A stretch of DNA of 64,000 nt from Rhypophila decipiens (Eukaryota; Ascomycota; Sordariomycetes; Sordariales; Naviculisporaceae): NCBI GenBank assembly GCA_033297075.1, contig MU858105.1:1-64000 (forward strand), written 5' to 3'. Below, one piece after another: positions 1 through 10,871 of the stretch. The notes under the pieces were generated by a model, which made no database searches, was not told where the DNA came from, and saw nothing but the letters and a program-made list of their open reading frames with translations. Position 1 is the stretch's first letter. Each line of letters opens with the position of its first letter. The position numbers and the translations under genes were made by a program.

Positions 1-16
1 GTTTCCTATATAGTAG

Positions 17-35
17 GAAGGTGCTGCGCACCTTC
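17..35. repeat. Short perfect hairpin
   Basis: An 8-bp stem (GAAGGTGC / GCACCTTC) encloses a 3-nt loop. It lies about 60 bp before the solo-LTR-like element. No gene is visible next to it, so its role is unknown and chance is possible. Confidence 0.4.
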
Positions 36-94
36 TGTCCGAGGGTTCTTGGACTCCTCACGCAAGCAATAAAGTTCATTGTCTACTATCTTGT

Positions 95-215
95 TGTCAC
101 GATGTGTATATAACCCTTGATTTCAAGTCGGCGTTCGACTTGAAATTCTACATCCTTTTGAAGAAAGGGGGTCCGTAGCCTAGTGGTAAGGTTCTAGACT
201 AGTGGATTCGTCACA
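95..215 (+). mobile_element. 121-bp solo-LTR-like element, copy 1
   Basis: The element begins TGTCACGA and ends TCGTCACA, that is TG...CA termini forming a near-perfect short inverted repeat. It is flanked by the 5-bp direct repeat CTTGT (90-94 and 216-220). Inside are a TATATAA-like box and a perfect 10-bp stem (ATTTCAAGTC / GACTTGAAAT, 7-nt loop). A second copy at 42785-42905 differs at only 3 of 121 positions and has its own duplication. TG/CA ends with a 5-bp duplication fit an LTR retrotransposon, so this is best read as a solo LTR of a very small (TRIM-like) family. No internal region or protein is present. Confidence 0.8.
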
Positions 216-220
216 CTTGT

Positions 221-1013
221 TCAAGCTTACAAGCTCTTAGTTAGAGCAACCTGATCAGTGACAGTACTTACAGTACTTACCGTGTACAACCTCCTTTCCA
301 ACTGTCAAACCCCGTTAGGCGTCCGGCCTTGCAGTCTGTACCTACCCAGGTGTCAGGTTGTAACAATAACCCAGAAGTTACTACTATTAGAACTAGCCCA
401 AAGCCTATCATTCTGGCCGAGCCGATCAGGCCCTCAAAACCCCCTGACCCGAAAATGGGCATAATTCTCAATTTCTCGGCCGTCAGCCCGTCCGCGAGAC
501 ACAATGGTGATTTACTTGTCCTTTAACCCTGTGAATGATGTCAATTGGACGGCAGCCCGACATTTTCATGCCGCTGTGCCCTACGCTACCTTGGCACCCA
601 ACGTTAGAGATGCTGTGTTCGGTATGGATTGGCGGTGGATTAACACCCATCCCACTCAAAGCCAGGGACGGAGTTTTAGGACGGAAAATTCCCCTATTTT
701 CTTGTGTTTTGGATTTAGATGCATTTCTTGTTATTCGCTTGTATATAGTAACATTTCTCAAACCACTATGAATGCCGGGTCCTTCCGGTCTGGCCTGAGG
801 CGGGGCTAGGGTAGCAGTCACGACTCCAACGAGGAGGTTGAAGGAGGTGAGATGCATTTTGGGACATTGAGAGGAATGGGAGTGTTTGAGAAGTCTGACC
901 GTATCACAGCTCTATTTCCATCCGATCTATCTAATCTATCACCATCCTAATTCCTTCTCTTAATCCACTTTACAGGTACCATCCAAATCCACTTTTCGAT
1001 TTCCCCATTGAAG
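221..1013. other. No supported gene
   Basis: Only short overlapping ORFs in several frames occur here. None has a recognisable domain or a convincing intron model. I see no RNA gene or repeat. Confidence 0.6.
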
Positions 1014-1378
1014 TCAACGCCTCGCATTAAATAGCGGCAACTCGCTATCAGTCCCATTTCCATTTCCACTATTCCCCAGTCCAGCACCACCACCGTTTGC
1101 CTTGCGCCTCCTGTTCTTGAGCCTGGTAACTAGCCACTGGGGCGGTTTCAGGCAACATGTAAAGATTGTCCGATGGCCGCGTGAACAGAGCCAGACTTGC
1201 CAGCCTACGAGGATGGCTGCTATGAAGGAGGCGAGGATTATGATGGCTATTTTGCTCACTTCGGGTCCGAACTTTATTTGATGAGCGTGTTAGCCCTTAC
1301 TTGGATATATGTTATGCATGGCTGCAGAAAACTTGGACTTGGAATGGGGCCCAGGGGGTTACGTACAACTACGGCCAT
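1014..1378 (-). CDS. Putative small single-pass membrane protein
   Basis: I do not recognise this protein. The main exon (1014-1271) opens without an ATG. It can be joined to a 12-nt first exon (1367-1378, ATG at 1378) across a 95-nt intron with a GTACGT donor, an internal CTAAC and an AG acceptor, giving 89 residues. Residues about 10-32 form one hydrophobic segment (IAIIILASFIAAILVGW). A Cys pair and a basic stretch (RLKNRRRK) follow, then a Gly/Asn-rich tail. The basic tail after the membrane segment suggests the C-terminus faces the cytosol. The tiny first exon is a hand-built guess; the membrane segment is the stronger evidence. Confidence 0.38.
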
Positions 1379-2064
1379 TTTGAGAGATCGGTTATGTATG
1401 GAAGTGTTTGGTGATTTATAGCAAGGGATGCACGAATTACTTGTGCCTGGATTGATAGGGTGCCCTTTCGGTCGTGGGTTAAATTGTTGATCGCTGACAG
1501 GCACGAAATACTTAAACCAGATATCGAGAAAATTGACTTCGTGGAACGGCAATTAGACTATGAACTTACAGGATTAGTGATGAGAGAAGAGGAAATTTTC
1601 ATGGTCAGTCGATCTAGAGTGCACTCCGTTTCTTTGTTAAGCTATTTCAGGGGTATGGGCTGCCCGTGGTGTCCTCACTTGACAGCTTGTTGGTCAACCT
1701 TTGTTAATTGCCAGTAGTAGACAACATATAACAACAATGGAATCTATTTTTAAGCACACGCGGCAAAGACCAGTGTATCAATATCAGTCGTTAGGTCATC
1801 GATGTTATTGGTTTTGTGTCTCAACTGGCAGGATTGGGAAAGACTGCATCTGGTGTGGGATGTACAAATATATTCCTTTCTAGCCAGGAAGTCGAGCCAG
1901 CAGTTTATTCGCCTAGGTAATAAGGGCTTCCTGATGTGAATTGTCCACCCTCAGCAAGCATCCACTGTAGAATCCAGCTATCGATGTGGACAGCGGAGGT
2001 CGGAATGCAAGTCGACCAGGCTTCCATACCTCGCAATATATCATAAGCCCATAGTCCTTGGCGT
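1379..2064. other. No supported gene
   Basis: Short ORFs only, none with a domain. This stretch probably holds the upstream region of the small membrane protein and the 3' flank of the ISG12-like gene. Confidence 0.55.
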
Positions 2065-2766
2065 TCAAAGCTTGGGTTTGGCGTTTTCCTCCTCATTCTC
2101 AGCCTCTTCATCCTCAACAACCTCCTGGTTCTCCTCACCTTCCTTGCACGATGGCTCGTGCTTTCCATCCTCAAGCTTGCACTGGCACTTCTTGGACTTG
2201 GCCATATACACACCAGCAGCACCAGCAGCAGCCGTCATACCGCCGACTGCCTGACCAGCCGCAACAACTGCGGCAGCTCCGTATCCGCCCATACCGGCGC
2301 TGGTGAGCGTGGCAAATGTGCTTCCTGCGACAACGTTACCGATTCCCGCTTGAATTCCGGCCGCCATGGAGCCTGTTCATATGATGTCGCAATGTCAGTT
2401 GGGTTAGATTCGTATTTTGGATTGACAGATGGTGGCCTGGAAAGTAGTGAAAACCACGAGAAGACCAGGAGTTTGTTTATTACTTACCACCAACGATACC
2501 TGACGACCCAAAGCCCGCGAATCCCAAGAGAGGAGCAGTAATCAGTGCCGGTGCGGCCACGACGGCGAGACCACCTCCTGCGACGACACCAGACGCTGCC
2601 GTCAGAGGGTTTTCCTTTGTCCATTTGAAAGCCTGTATTTACGAACGAGAGAGACGGGAGTCAGTCGACCGAGAACGTAAGAACAAAGTGAGGTGTGTAA
2701 TTCCATATTTTTGTCGTAACGAGGGAATGAACAGATAGAGAGGCCTACCTTCTTGGCATGATCCAT
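2065..2766 (-). CDS. Interferon-inducible ISG12/IFI6-like membrane protein
   Basis: Three exons, 2749-2766, 2488-2632 and 2065-2372, give 156 aa. The first exon holds only six codons (MDHAKK). Donors and acceptors are canonical and the phases agree. Exon 2 and the start of exon 3 encode the Gly/Ala-rich hydrophobic ISG12 (IFI6/IFI27, Pfam Ifi-6-16) pattern: a VVAGGGLAVVAAPALI helix, then GFGSSGIVGGSMAAGIQ, then another Gly/Ala helix. The tail has a small Cys cluster (CQCKLEDGKHEPSC) and a Glu-rich acidic end. Animal members are small mitochondrial or ER membrane proteins that influence cell death. The role in fungi is not known to me. Family assignment is by pattern recognition. Confidence 0.8.
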
Positions 2767-3202
2767 CTTGAGAGATCGTATTCACGTGGTTGGTGTCTGG
2801 TGTTCGTGATAAACTCTTGTCGAAGCGACGAAATTAAGGAATGTGTAACTGTGGTGAGAGAAAGCGTTCATCCACTCACACAAGGCTCCGGGCCTCACTG
2901 CAGCTCAAGGCGGTCGTGTGCATACTGTGTACATACTGTGGCCACTTGTTGGTGGTGATTATCTCGGCGGCTACTTAGAGCTGGAGCTGTGATTGGGAAT
3001 TCCTGACGGGTGCCTGGTGTTGCAGTGTGTGTTGTTTGTCAAATCCGCTTCGTGTGTGACCGAATGCCCTGCCTGGTAACACAAAGATGCGATTCACAAT
3101 AATTTTGCAGCAAACAAGAAGGTACAATAACTGGCCTGAGGCTCAAAATTAATCCAACATGCTGGTATCTACCTGGAATATGCTACATCGTTCTATCTCT
3201 GA
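2767..3202. other. Intergenic, ISG12-like promoter and ESF1 3' flank
   Basis: Both neighbouring genes are on the minus strand. This stretch holds the upstream region of the ISG12-like gene and the 3' flank of ESF1. No further ORF or repeat is supported. Confidence 0.5.
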
Positions 3203-5434
3203 TCACTTCTTACCCGCCTTTCTCTTGACAGATTTGATCAAGCTATCGATATCATCACTGCCCTTGGCCTTCTTGTTACTTCTCTCATCCTTCTCCTCCC
3301 CCGGTAAATCACTCTCACCAGAAGCTGCCTTGCGCTTCTTGCGCCCAACTTCCAGAATCTGCTTCATGCCCTCTGTCTTGACGAACTTGGGGTTAGACGG
3401 GTCGAGGGCATATTCGTGGCTCTCAAACATGGCCTTGAAACGGGGATCATCGTCGATATCCAGCTTGATGTCCTCCTGCAGGTCTCCCAGGTCCTCCCCA
3501 TCCTTTTTGCCCTTCTTGCCCTTCTTCTTCTTCTTCAGTTTCTCGGCCTTCATGATCTGTTTCATGTCAAAGTGATCAAGATTCTCAGCCCCACCGTCGC
3601 CATCAGCCATAACCAGCTCCAGCTTCGCCTTCTCGGCAGCCTTCTCCTTCTCTTCTTTCTCCTTCTCGGCGCGCTTCTTGAGACGCTCCTCCTTCCGCTG
3701 GGCTGACTTGGAGAGGGCTGGGGCCTCGGTTGTAAAGAACGGGTCATCGAATCCGAGATCCTCGGCTGATGCAGCCGCAGACGCCGGTGTAGGCTCTTCT
3801 TCCTCAATCTGCATTTCGTCCTCAAGAGTGCGGCCCTCCTTCTTGGCCTTTCTCTCTGCCATTCTCCTCTCTCTCCTCTCCTTCTCCTTGCGTTTGTACT
3901 TTTCGATGGTGGTTTCCTCCTCGCCTTCTTCGGCCTTCTTCTTCTTGGACTCGCCCTCGATCAGGGCAGGGGTAAATGTGATCTGCATATCGCCCACCGG
4001 CCCTGCAGCTTTGGACGACTTCTTTGGCGCTGGCTCGTCTGAAAGCCCCAAGGCCTCGCGCATCTTGCGCCTTGCAAGTTCCTTCTTGGACAAGCCTTCC
4101 TCTTGTTCCTTCTCCTCCTCCACAATAGCCACCTCCTCCTCCTCGTCATCCGAACTGTCACTTGCGAGATAGGCCTTCAGGTCGTTTTCGGCGATATCGT
4201 CGCGGCTGCCGGTGAACGCGTTCTTGATGACCTCCTTTCTCGACGCCTCTTCAGGGTGCATGTCCCATGTGAGCTTGACCTTGGAATGCTGCAAAGCGTC
4301 GGTCACGAACTCGATAGGCTTGTATCCTTGGGGCACGCGGTCGCACTCATCTCTGGGCTCGTCGTCGAATGTGACGTCGTCAGGAATAAATCGCAGATCA
4401 AGAAAGTTGGAAGATGACAGGTACTCGCTGCCGTCAGTAGCCTCGTAGATCTTGTGCGCCGTGTTCGTGTCGGAGCAGATCATGACTGCGTAGTAGTAGC
4501 GTAACCGGTCGAGTTGGTAGGTTCTGAGCGCATCGTTGTCGAAATCCTGGTCATCTCCTTCTTGGAGAAGTTCCTTCTTGATCTCTTCGTCGGAATCCTT
4601 GTCGGAGTCGTCGCTGCCACTGTCAGACTCGGAATCATCCGAGTCATCCTCATCCTTGCCCTTTTTGAAGATTTCCCGTGGAGGGCCCTCAAGCTCTTCT
4701 CTCTCTATTCGCTCCTTGCCAAACTCGCTAGGGTAGATCGACACCTTCTCGATGCGACCACCAGACGGCACAAAACTGGAAAACAGAGCCATTAAATCAA
4801 CGGACTTGATATGATCCCAGTCGATGTTGACAATCGCAATTCGGTTTGTCACCTCTCCGGTCTCGATGCTCTGCTCCTCTTTGCGCAGACGGATTCCAGG
4901 TCGTGTTTCAACATTGGTCTCGTCCTCTAGTTCCTCGTCCTCATCCTCCTCTTCGTCAGAGTCGCTTTCCGATTCGGATGACGAGAATCCACCACCACGA
5001 GCCGGGTCGTATTTCGCCTCGACAGCCTGCAGCTCGCGCTGGATAACCTCGTCATCGTCAATCTCGGAATCGTCCTCCACCTCGTCCTTTTTTTGTTGCC
5101 CCTTTTTCTTGGCTTTGGCTTTTGGGTCGTCTTTGAGGCCGGCAGTCTCCAAGTCGGAATCACTCTCAAGCTCTGAGTCCTCTACGTCGTAGAGCTTTTG
5201 CAGCGCAATCTTCTTAGAGTCGGTCTTCAACTTTCGTCCATAGCGATCGACTTTGGCAGTGGACAAGAACTCGTCGTCGTGAAGCAAGTTTGACATGCGC
5301 TTATCGAGCTTCGTTTTGGTGTTTTTCTTGGACGGTAGTTGGTACCTCGGGTCGGTCTCAAAACTGGCGAAACGGGAGTCGGTAATGCGCCCCGAAGGTG
5401 CGCTTTCGCGCTTGGAGGATTTTGGTTTTGCCAT
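3203..5434 (-). CDS. ESF1: Pre-rRNA-processing protein ESF1
   Basis: A single-exon ORF of 743 aa. The N-terminus (ITDSRFASFETDPRYQLP, then a K-rich stretch and the LHDDEF motif) and the C-terminal NUC153-type segment (DDPRFKAMFESHEYALDP, then FVKTEG) are typical of ESF1. Between them lie long acidic Asp/Glu/Ser runs and Lys/Glu-rich coiled-coil segments. A central conserved block around residues 195-400 includes IAIVNIDWDHIKSVDLMALF and WDMHPEE. In yeast Esf1 is a nucleolar protein needed for early 18S rRNA processing in the small-subunit processome. Length and domain order match the family. The opposite strand carries several long ORFs that are shadows of the acidic codons. Confidence 0.95.
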   Translation of the reverse strand: MAKPKSSKRESAPSGRITDSRFASFETDPRYQLPSKKNTKTKLDKRMSNLLHDDEFLSTAKVDRYGRKLKTDSKKIALQKLYDVEDSELESDSDLETAGLKDDPKAKAKKKGQQKKDEVEDDSEIDDDEVIQRELQAVEAKYDPARGGGFSSSESESDSDEEEDEDEELEDETNVETRPGIRLRKEEQSIETGEVTNRIAIVNIDWDHIKSVDLMALFSSFVPSGGRIEKVSIYPSEFGKERIEREELEGPPREIFKKGKDEDDSDDSESDSGSDDSDKDSDEEIKKELLQEGDDQDFDNDALRTYQLDRLRYYYAVMICSDTNTAHKIYEATDGSEYLSSSNFLDLRFIPDDVTFDDEPRDECDRVPQGYKPIEFVTDALQHSKVKLTWDMHPEEASRKEVIKNAFTGSRDDIAENDLKAYLASDSSDDEEEEVAIVEEEKEQEEGLSKKELARRKMREALGLSDEPAPKKSSKAAGPVGDMQITFTPALIEGESKKKKAEEGEEETTIEKYKRKEKERRERRMAERKAKKEGRTLEDEMQIEEEEPTPASAAASAEDLGFDDPFFTTEAPALSKSAQRKEERLKKRAEKEKEEKEKAAEKAKLELVMADGDGGAENLDHFDMKQIMKAEKLKKKKKGKKGKKDGEDLGDLQEDIKLDIDDDPRFKAMFESHEYALDPSNPKFVKTEGMKQILEVGRKKRKAASGESDLPGEEKDERSNKKAKGSDDIDSLIKSVKRKAGKK

Positions 5435-5656
5435 TGTTGATCACTTGTCGAGGGAAGATTGCAGATTGTGGAATACGAGTTCAAATTATTAAGAGCTTTC
5501 GCAAACATCTCGGGGAAGCACCAGAGAAAATTTTAGTGGGGTACATTATTCTGCCAAAGGCGGTGGGCGGTGCAAGACCCCTGTGATATCGCTGTCCCCG
5601 GACACTCCGCTCCACTAACAGGCCTGTCGATGCGCCCAGAAACCTAAATTCCCCTG

Positions 5657-5980
5657 TCATTCTGGTGACACTTCTTCCCCCAAAAACTTGGAAACCCGAC
5701 CACTTGCACCAGTTCCGCGATCATACTCCAGCTCGTTGATACAATGTCCCATATGTGTCCCGATCGCGAAATGACTGTTTTCCTCTAATCTCTGCAAATG
5801 TAGTTTTTGCTGGGTATCAATGTCCGCTCCGTTTTCCGGCTTGGCCGGCAGCGATGTTGTCCATTCCTCTATCCTTGAAAAGTCCCATGACTCCATTCCA
5901 GCCCTATCACAAATGTTAGTATTGAGGACTGCAGACGACGACGAGGCCTCTGGCTGCAACTCACGTCCGGATCTTTTCAT
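5657..5980 (-). CDS. Hypothetical short protein, intron-containing
   Basis: I do not recognise this protein. The open frame starts at an ATG (5980) that overlaps the stop of the next upstream frame as ATGA. It contains a good 61-nt intron (GTGAGT donor, ACTAAC branch, GATAG acceptor; about 5905-5965). Splicing leaves a polar protein of about 87 aa (MKRSGRAGMESWDFSRIEEW... to GEEVSPE). It might instead be the last exons of the locus at 5977-6191 if that frame is spliced differently. No domain is visible. Confidence 0.35.
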   Translation of the reverse strand: MKRSGRELQPEASSSSAVLNTNICDRAGMESWDFSRIEEWTTSLPAKPENGADIDTQQKLHLQRLEENSHFAIGTHMGHCINELEYDRGTGASGRVSKFLGEEVSPE

Positions 5981-6191
5981 GACCGTGTGAATATCACCAC
6001 AAGTGCTGTAGCCGCAACCATGGCCCCGACGCAGGCGATCAGGACAGTGTTCCCACTCGTTGGCGTGGCATTGGGGTTGGCCTTTTCGTCATCGGAGTAA
6101 GGGTTGAGCCGTACGTAACTGTCCAGATTCATGATGCCGGTAGTCTGCCGCAAGGGTTCGATTTGATAGGGGACGATGAAGGGGTCCTGAT
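5977..6191 (-). CDS. Possible last exon of a tail-anchored membrane protein
   Basis: The frame ends in a C-terminal hydrophobic segment (TVLIACVGAMVAATALVVIF) followed by only TRS and the stop, the layout of a tail-anchored protein. It can start at an internal ATG (MNLDSYVRLNPYSDDEK) or be an exon spliced after an AG at about 6192, but I could not find a convincing upstream exon. It overlaps the next minus-strand frame by 4 bp. The two frames could be one gene with an unresolved splice. Confidence 0.3.
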
Positions 6192-6207
6192 ATTGACAAA
6201 AAGTCAA

Positions 6208-7889
6208 AAGAGGAGCACGAGAAGAAAATAGGGCCTGGGACTAGTTCCAAGTGGCTGGGCCCAACAAGATATATACCGAAAGTATGTTGGAATATGGGGC
6301 GTTTTCTGCAACGCCTATTTCACATGGGAAGAAAAAAAGAAGCATACGTACATACGTGGACAATGTGACGGGTACGTAGCACTTAAAAACACAGGATTCC
6401 AGTCGCAAACCCCAAGAAAACAACCGTCCGTCCCGCATCCTATTGTGCATGCCTACCATACTTTTCCTAACCTGTCAAAGACAGAAACGCCTTTATGCAC
6501 TGCGCATCTGACCCCGGTTGGGAGGGTCGCCTTTTACGTGCAGCGAATAAGCGCTCTAGAGCGAGGTCTGCTGCATCAAAGCTTCCCTCTTGTGGCCAAT
6601 GATCTATTACGGTGTTTGTGGTTTCCTTGAGAAAAAGATCGACTTGTTCCAATCTGGGAAATATTCCTTTCGACTTTGTACTCGGGTTTTTGATCCCTCG
6701 CCGATGATGATATCTTCGGGTATATACACGTGTACGGTAGTACACATTTCGAACCCGATGATCAGCTCTCAGATCTTCGAGCCGATCAGTGTCTCACGGG
6801 AGTTTTTTCCGCAATATGGGGCAGGCAGTCCGTGACTCCGTATTGATATGGTGAGGTACAACAGACCACTTAAAGGCCCTGCCGTACCAAGTATCCCAAC
6901 TTCCCAAAGCGGCATGTGTTTTGCTTCATGCCTTACCCACAAGTCCACACAGCAGGCACAAGTTACAACCGGGTTCCGAACTCGGCATACTGGTCTCTCT
7001 TCTTCCTTCCAGTATGCAGGCAATATGGCAGCACATATTTTCCATGGTCCCGTGACTGCTTCACAGGACTAGTGCTGGTAACACAGCCTGTCACCTTCCG
7101 CTGACTGTGATATTCTGTCCTACCGCAAGTCACATGGGCGGGTCTCATATTATCGGAGTCTTATCCGCAGCAGTTGAGAAACCATTTATTGCTTCCAAAT
7201 CCACACGAAGCTCGAACCAGTTTGATGTTTATAATCTAAAGGTCCTATCCTTCTCCCACAAACATACTCTATTTATCACCGAGCCTAATGCATTCCGGAT
7301 ATCGCACTTTGTCACATACTCTGTGGAAACATTCTATTTCACGATCTACATCCTTCGCAAGGACGAAGCTCTTTGTCTCTTCTTTGACTTCTGTCCTTGG
7401 AGACGACAGAATTCATGGAGACATAATGAAACCTCTGTGTCTCGAGCATTTTTCTTCGGTTCTCTTCCCTGAATGGAATGTTACAGGCGAGTAGGTCAAT
7501 GAAACTCGAGAGTTGATGCTCTAGATGTTCATCACCCATATGTGGGCTGCGCGGTGCATCAGTTGATGCAGCAATGAATCACAACGTAGGCAACAGATAT
7601 CAAACTGAAAATGAATAAATAAGATGAATTCAATAACGTTATATGGAATGGTATATCCAAGACTCCAGCCCCAAAATCAACCAGGTCAGTTAGCCGTCCC
7701 ATTGCCCAAGCAGACCATTAACACCATAATGTCATTTTACCCCCCTTCTTTTTGTTTGATTTACAAAAAAGAAAACAGACCTTCAAGGTCCCAAGCCCAT
7801 AAACCTCGAACACCGAAAAGAAGCAGGTAAAATATTACAAATAGTTAAAACAACCCCAACCCCAACTCTTACTCCGCTCGCCAGGCTCC
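6208..7889. other. No supported gene
   Basis: About 1.7 kb with only short ORFs on both strands. The longest, near 6467-6745 on the minus strand, has no domain and no believable splice partners. It probably contains the 3'UTR of the cupredoxin gene at its right edge. Confidence 0.55.
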
Positions 7890-8635
7890 TTAGAAAGCAA
7901 GCGCAAGAGCAAAAGCACCAGCAGCAGCGAGTGCCCCAAACGAGACCCCGACGTTGCCCGCTCCGCTGCCAGCACCGGTAGTAGTCTGCTGTGTGTTTGA
8001 GCCTGTCTGGGTAGGGCTGGCACTGGCACCACCACCGTTGCCGCCGGAAGAAGAAGAAGCAGTCGGGGCAGTAACCTGCAGAGGCTCGAACGAACCACCT
8101 TGAGGAGCAGCAGCAGAAGGATTGCCGGGCGAAGTGACGTCCTTGGCGAGCTCCTTGTAGACCTCGAACGTCCTGTTGCCGAGGCCGTTGATGACGCCCA
8201 CCATGCCGGCCTTGCAGTGGTTCACGCTATTTGCGGCGTTGAACTGCGAGCAGTAGTATACCTTGGGATCGGTGTCCTCGAGGGTTACTTTGAATACTTG
8301 GTCCTGTCGATTTGTGTGTTAGTAAGATTTGATGATACTAGGTAGGAATGATGTGCTGCGAGTGAACGTACATTTGGCTTGGTGAGGTCGGTCTGGGGGA
8401 CAAAGCCAGAGAAGAAACCGTTCTGGTTAGGCTGGCATGCTTCTTGCCAGTTGCCCTGGACTACACTGTGGTTCTTGGCCCAGAAGCGGAACTCGAGGGT
8501 GTCGCCAAGGTTGGCCTTGAGGTCGGGAGGATTGAAGGTCAACCCATCCTTGCCGACGACGATGACGTGGTTTACGGCGGCAGCTTGCAGAGAGAAGCCG
8601 GCGACGGCGAGGAGGACGTTTCTGAGGGGAGACAT
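7890..8635 (-). CDS. Secreted GPI-anchored cupredoxin (serine-rich)
   Basis: Two exons (8372-8635 and 7890-8303) with a GTACGT donor give 225 aa. I chose the ATG at 8635 because a signal peptide follows at once (MSPLRNVLLAVAGFSLQAAA); an in-frame upstream ATG would bury it. Residues about 20-130 form a plastocyanin-like fold: HVIVVGKDGLTFNPP, FRFWAKNHSVVQ, and the C-terminal copper motif YYCSQ...NHCKAGMVG, which supplies His, Cys, His and Met candidates for a type 1 copper site. A Ser/Thr/Gly-rich linker and a C-terminal hydrophobic tail (SFGALAAAGAFALALAF) suggest GPI attachment. Such proteins are common on fungal cell surfaces; function is usually unproven. Confidence 0.88.
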
Positions 8636-10863
8636 GGCTGATATAAAACGTGGGTAGATGAGATTTGTTGTGGTTGAGAGTAGTATCAAAGGTAGTGTCG
8701 ATCTTCTTTGAGCCGGTGTGCCTGCCAAGAGAAATTTGTTTCTGGAATGAAATGTTCGTTGAGCAAGTTTGAGAAAGTTGGTTTCGATTTTCCAGGCTGG
8801 AAGGGTTTGAAAGAGAACTTATAGACCATCGACGCCGGCCAAAGTTATAACGGAAGGGCTCCCATCTAGGTCGAGGAGCGTTTCAGGATCGACCTGTGCC
8901 CCCGGGCCAGCGCTAAGGCGTTAAACCGCCATCTTTTTTTTTGTTCACTGTCCCGTTGCTTGAAACGTCAAGCTGACCCCTGTCAACCCGCCAGTGTGCC
9001 ATTGAAGGCCAGTCACATTCTCGTTTTGTTTCGCAAATCGTGCTAAGGCCTTGGATGATCATCCCGTAATACAAAAACATCACTCGGTTGATTTTTGACC
9101 GATTTTGTAGCTTGAACAAAGAAACTTGCAAGTGTTTGCCTGGTATTGGAATCCGGTCGCAATCTCACGTCAGTAAAGTCTTTGTCCGGCCAACAGCTTC
9201 TCCCGTATCCGAAGAGGGCACTCTTCCACAAAGAGCAAAGGTTCTTCAGCCAATTGGAGCTCGTTGCGGCTCCGCCTCAGCCCAAAGGTGGTCGCACTGG
9301 TCGGAAGTCGGGCCCTCCTGTCACCGTTTTGGGCGCTCTTGGGTGGCATGGGGCTCGGGGAGTGGGCAAGCGAGGGGCGCAAGCGATCGTTATAGAAACA
9401 TTCCAAAACAGACTTCTGTAACGGCTCAGGAGTTTCCCAAGGGGTCTTGATGTGACATCTGACATGGCTCTCGGCCAATACAGGACGAACGGGGATAACA
9501 TTTGACAAAATAAGGACCGGAAGCGAAGTCCCTTTGTGCTTCAGCCACATGTTTCGTGAAACAATTGAGGGAAAGCTTGTCAAGAATGAGCTGATGTGCA
9601 CTTGAAGATCTGGGGAAGTGCTCGATAGTGGCTGTGACAGCTCTTGGGGGTTCTATCTTCACTTCCGTAGCATCGGACACATTGGAAAACGTCGCCGGCT
9701 TGAGCAAGAGATCCCGAGTCTATGCTCCGTTAAGGAATTGTTCTCATCAAAGGATCGAAGAGCCAGGTGCCGGAATTGGAACCGCACCAACAAGCGTCAA
9801 GTACAGAACAATGAAAGCCTCCCGTAGCAAACAACTTGACCGTTGTGTCCCAACGGGTGATGTGCGTTAACATCTCTTCAAGTCCCGCAGATGTCAAGGC
9901 TTATGGGAGGTTCATTCTTCATGGCTCGCAGCAACTGGTGCAAGTGGTTAAATGTGTAAAAATGTAGTCGAGCCGCGAACAGCTTGCTTGCCACAACACG
10001 ATGCATGACCTCTAGAGTCTAGTCCAGAAACCAGGAGAATCTGTGGAAGGGAGTGAGAAGTATGAGGATCGACACCAGCGGACGACAAGAGATCTGCCCA
10101 AGGGGTCGAAAGAAGGTTTAAAGTCCCAATTCACTTGTGGGGGAGAAACAGTTGAAGATCGACAACTCCGCAAATCATGGCGGTGGAAACATTCGGGAAG
10201 CCCATCAGAATCTTGACTGGATACCGGGTACACCCGACGGCATGAATGACAAGTGCGATTGGATCGATCGGTTTCTTGGCAAACCTGGTCACTTATGTTA
10301 GTAGACGAGGCAGAAAGGCTGTGGCTTTGGGTAAGAATAGCCTCTGTTCTTAACAGCGGGTCTCAAGAAATTAGATCCCACTTGCATCGTCGACTTGCCC
10401 ACGTCTCGAGAGTCCAGACGAGACGAATGACCGCGAGGTGCTGTCTGGGGTCGTTCGACGCTAGCAGCGTGGGATGCTCCGGGGGTCCTCTGACGATAAT
10501 CTCTTGTTATCTCTTAACTGAGAGCGTTCTTTCCAATGCTCACGATTTATTAACCACAAAAAGGACTTTCTTCTGAGTTTGTTTTCCTTTGCCAACGAAA
10601 TCCTCCTCGGGCTAACCATGCAGTTATGCAGGCTTTTATGAGCGAAGACCCTTCCGAGATCCCGGTCGAGCCGCCGCACTCGCGAACCACAGATCGGAAA
10701 GAGGGACTGAGCGAGGTCGTTAACACAAGCGTTATGATTTCCCTCGTAAGGCTGTTAGTGATCGCGCACCCTGGTCCTCCGGTGCGACGATTTTGGTAAG
10801 AATCGTAAATCTTCCCCTGGATTTCTGCGATTTTTGGTCGATAGCGGCTCCGCAACTTGCCGC
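8636..10863. other. Gene-poor stretch
   Basis: It starts with the upstream region of the cupredoxin gene. The rest has only short ORFs in competing frames and no domain, tRNA or clear repeat until the inverted-repeat transposon relic. Confidence 0.6.
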
Positions 10864-10871
10864 AATGCAAC

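Noticed and set aside
174..215. tRNA-like A-box (TAGCCTAGTGG) in the 121-bp element, suggesting a SINE
   Set aside because: There is no proper B-box spacing, no poly-A or T tail, and the TG...CA ends with 5-bp duplications fit an LTR better. The motif is mentioned as an oddity only.
483..857. Overlapping ORFs of 100-124 codons on both strands
   Set aside because: No domain, no splice logic, and mutually overlapping frames typical of non-coding sequence.
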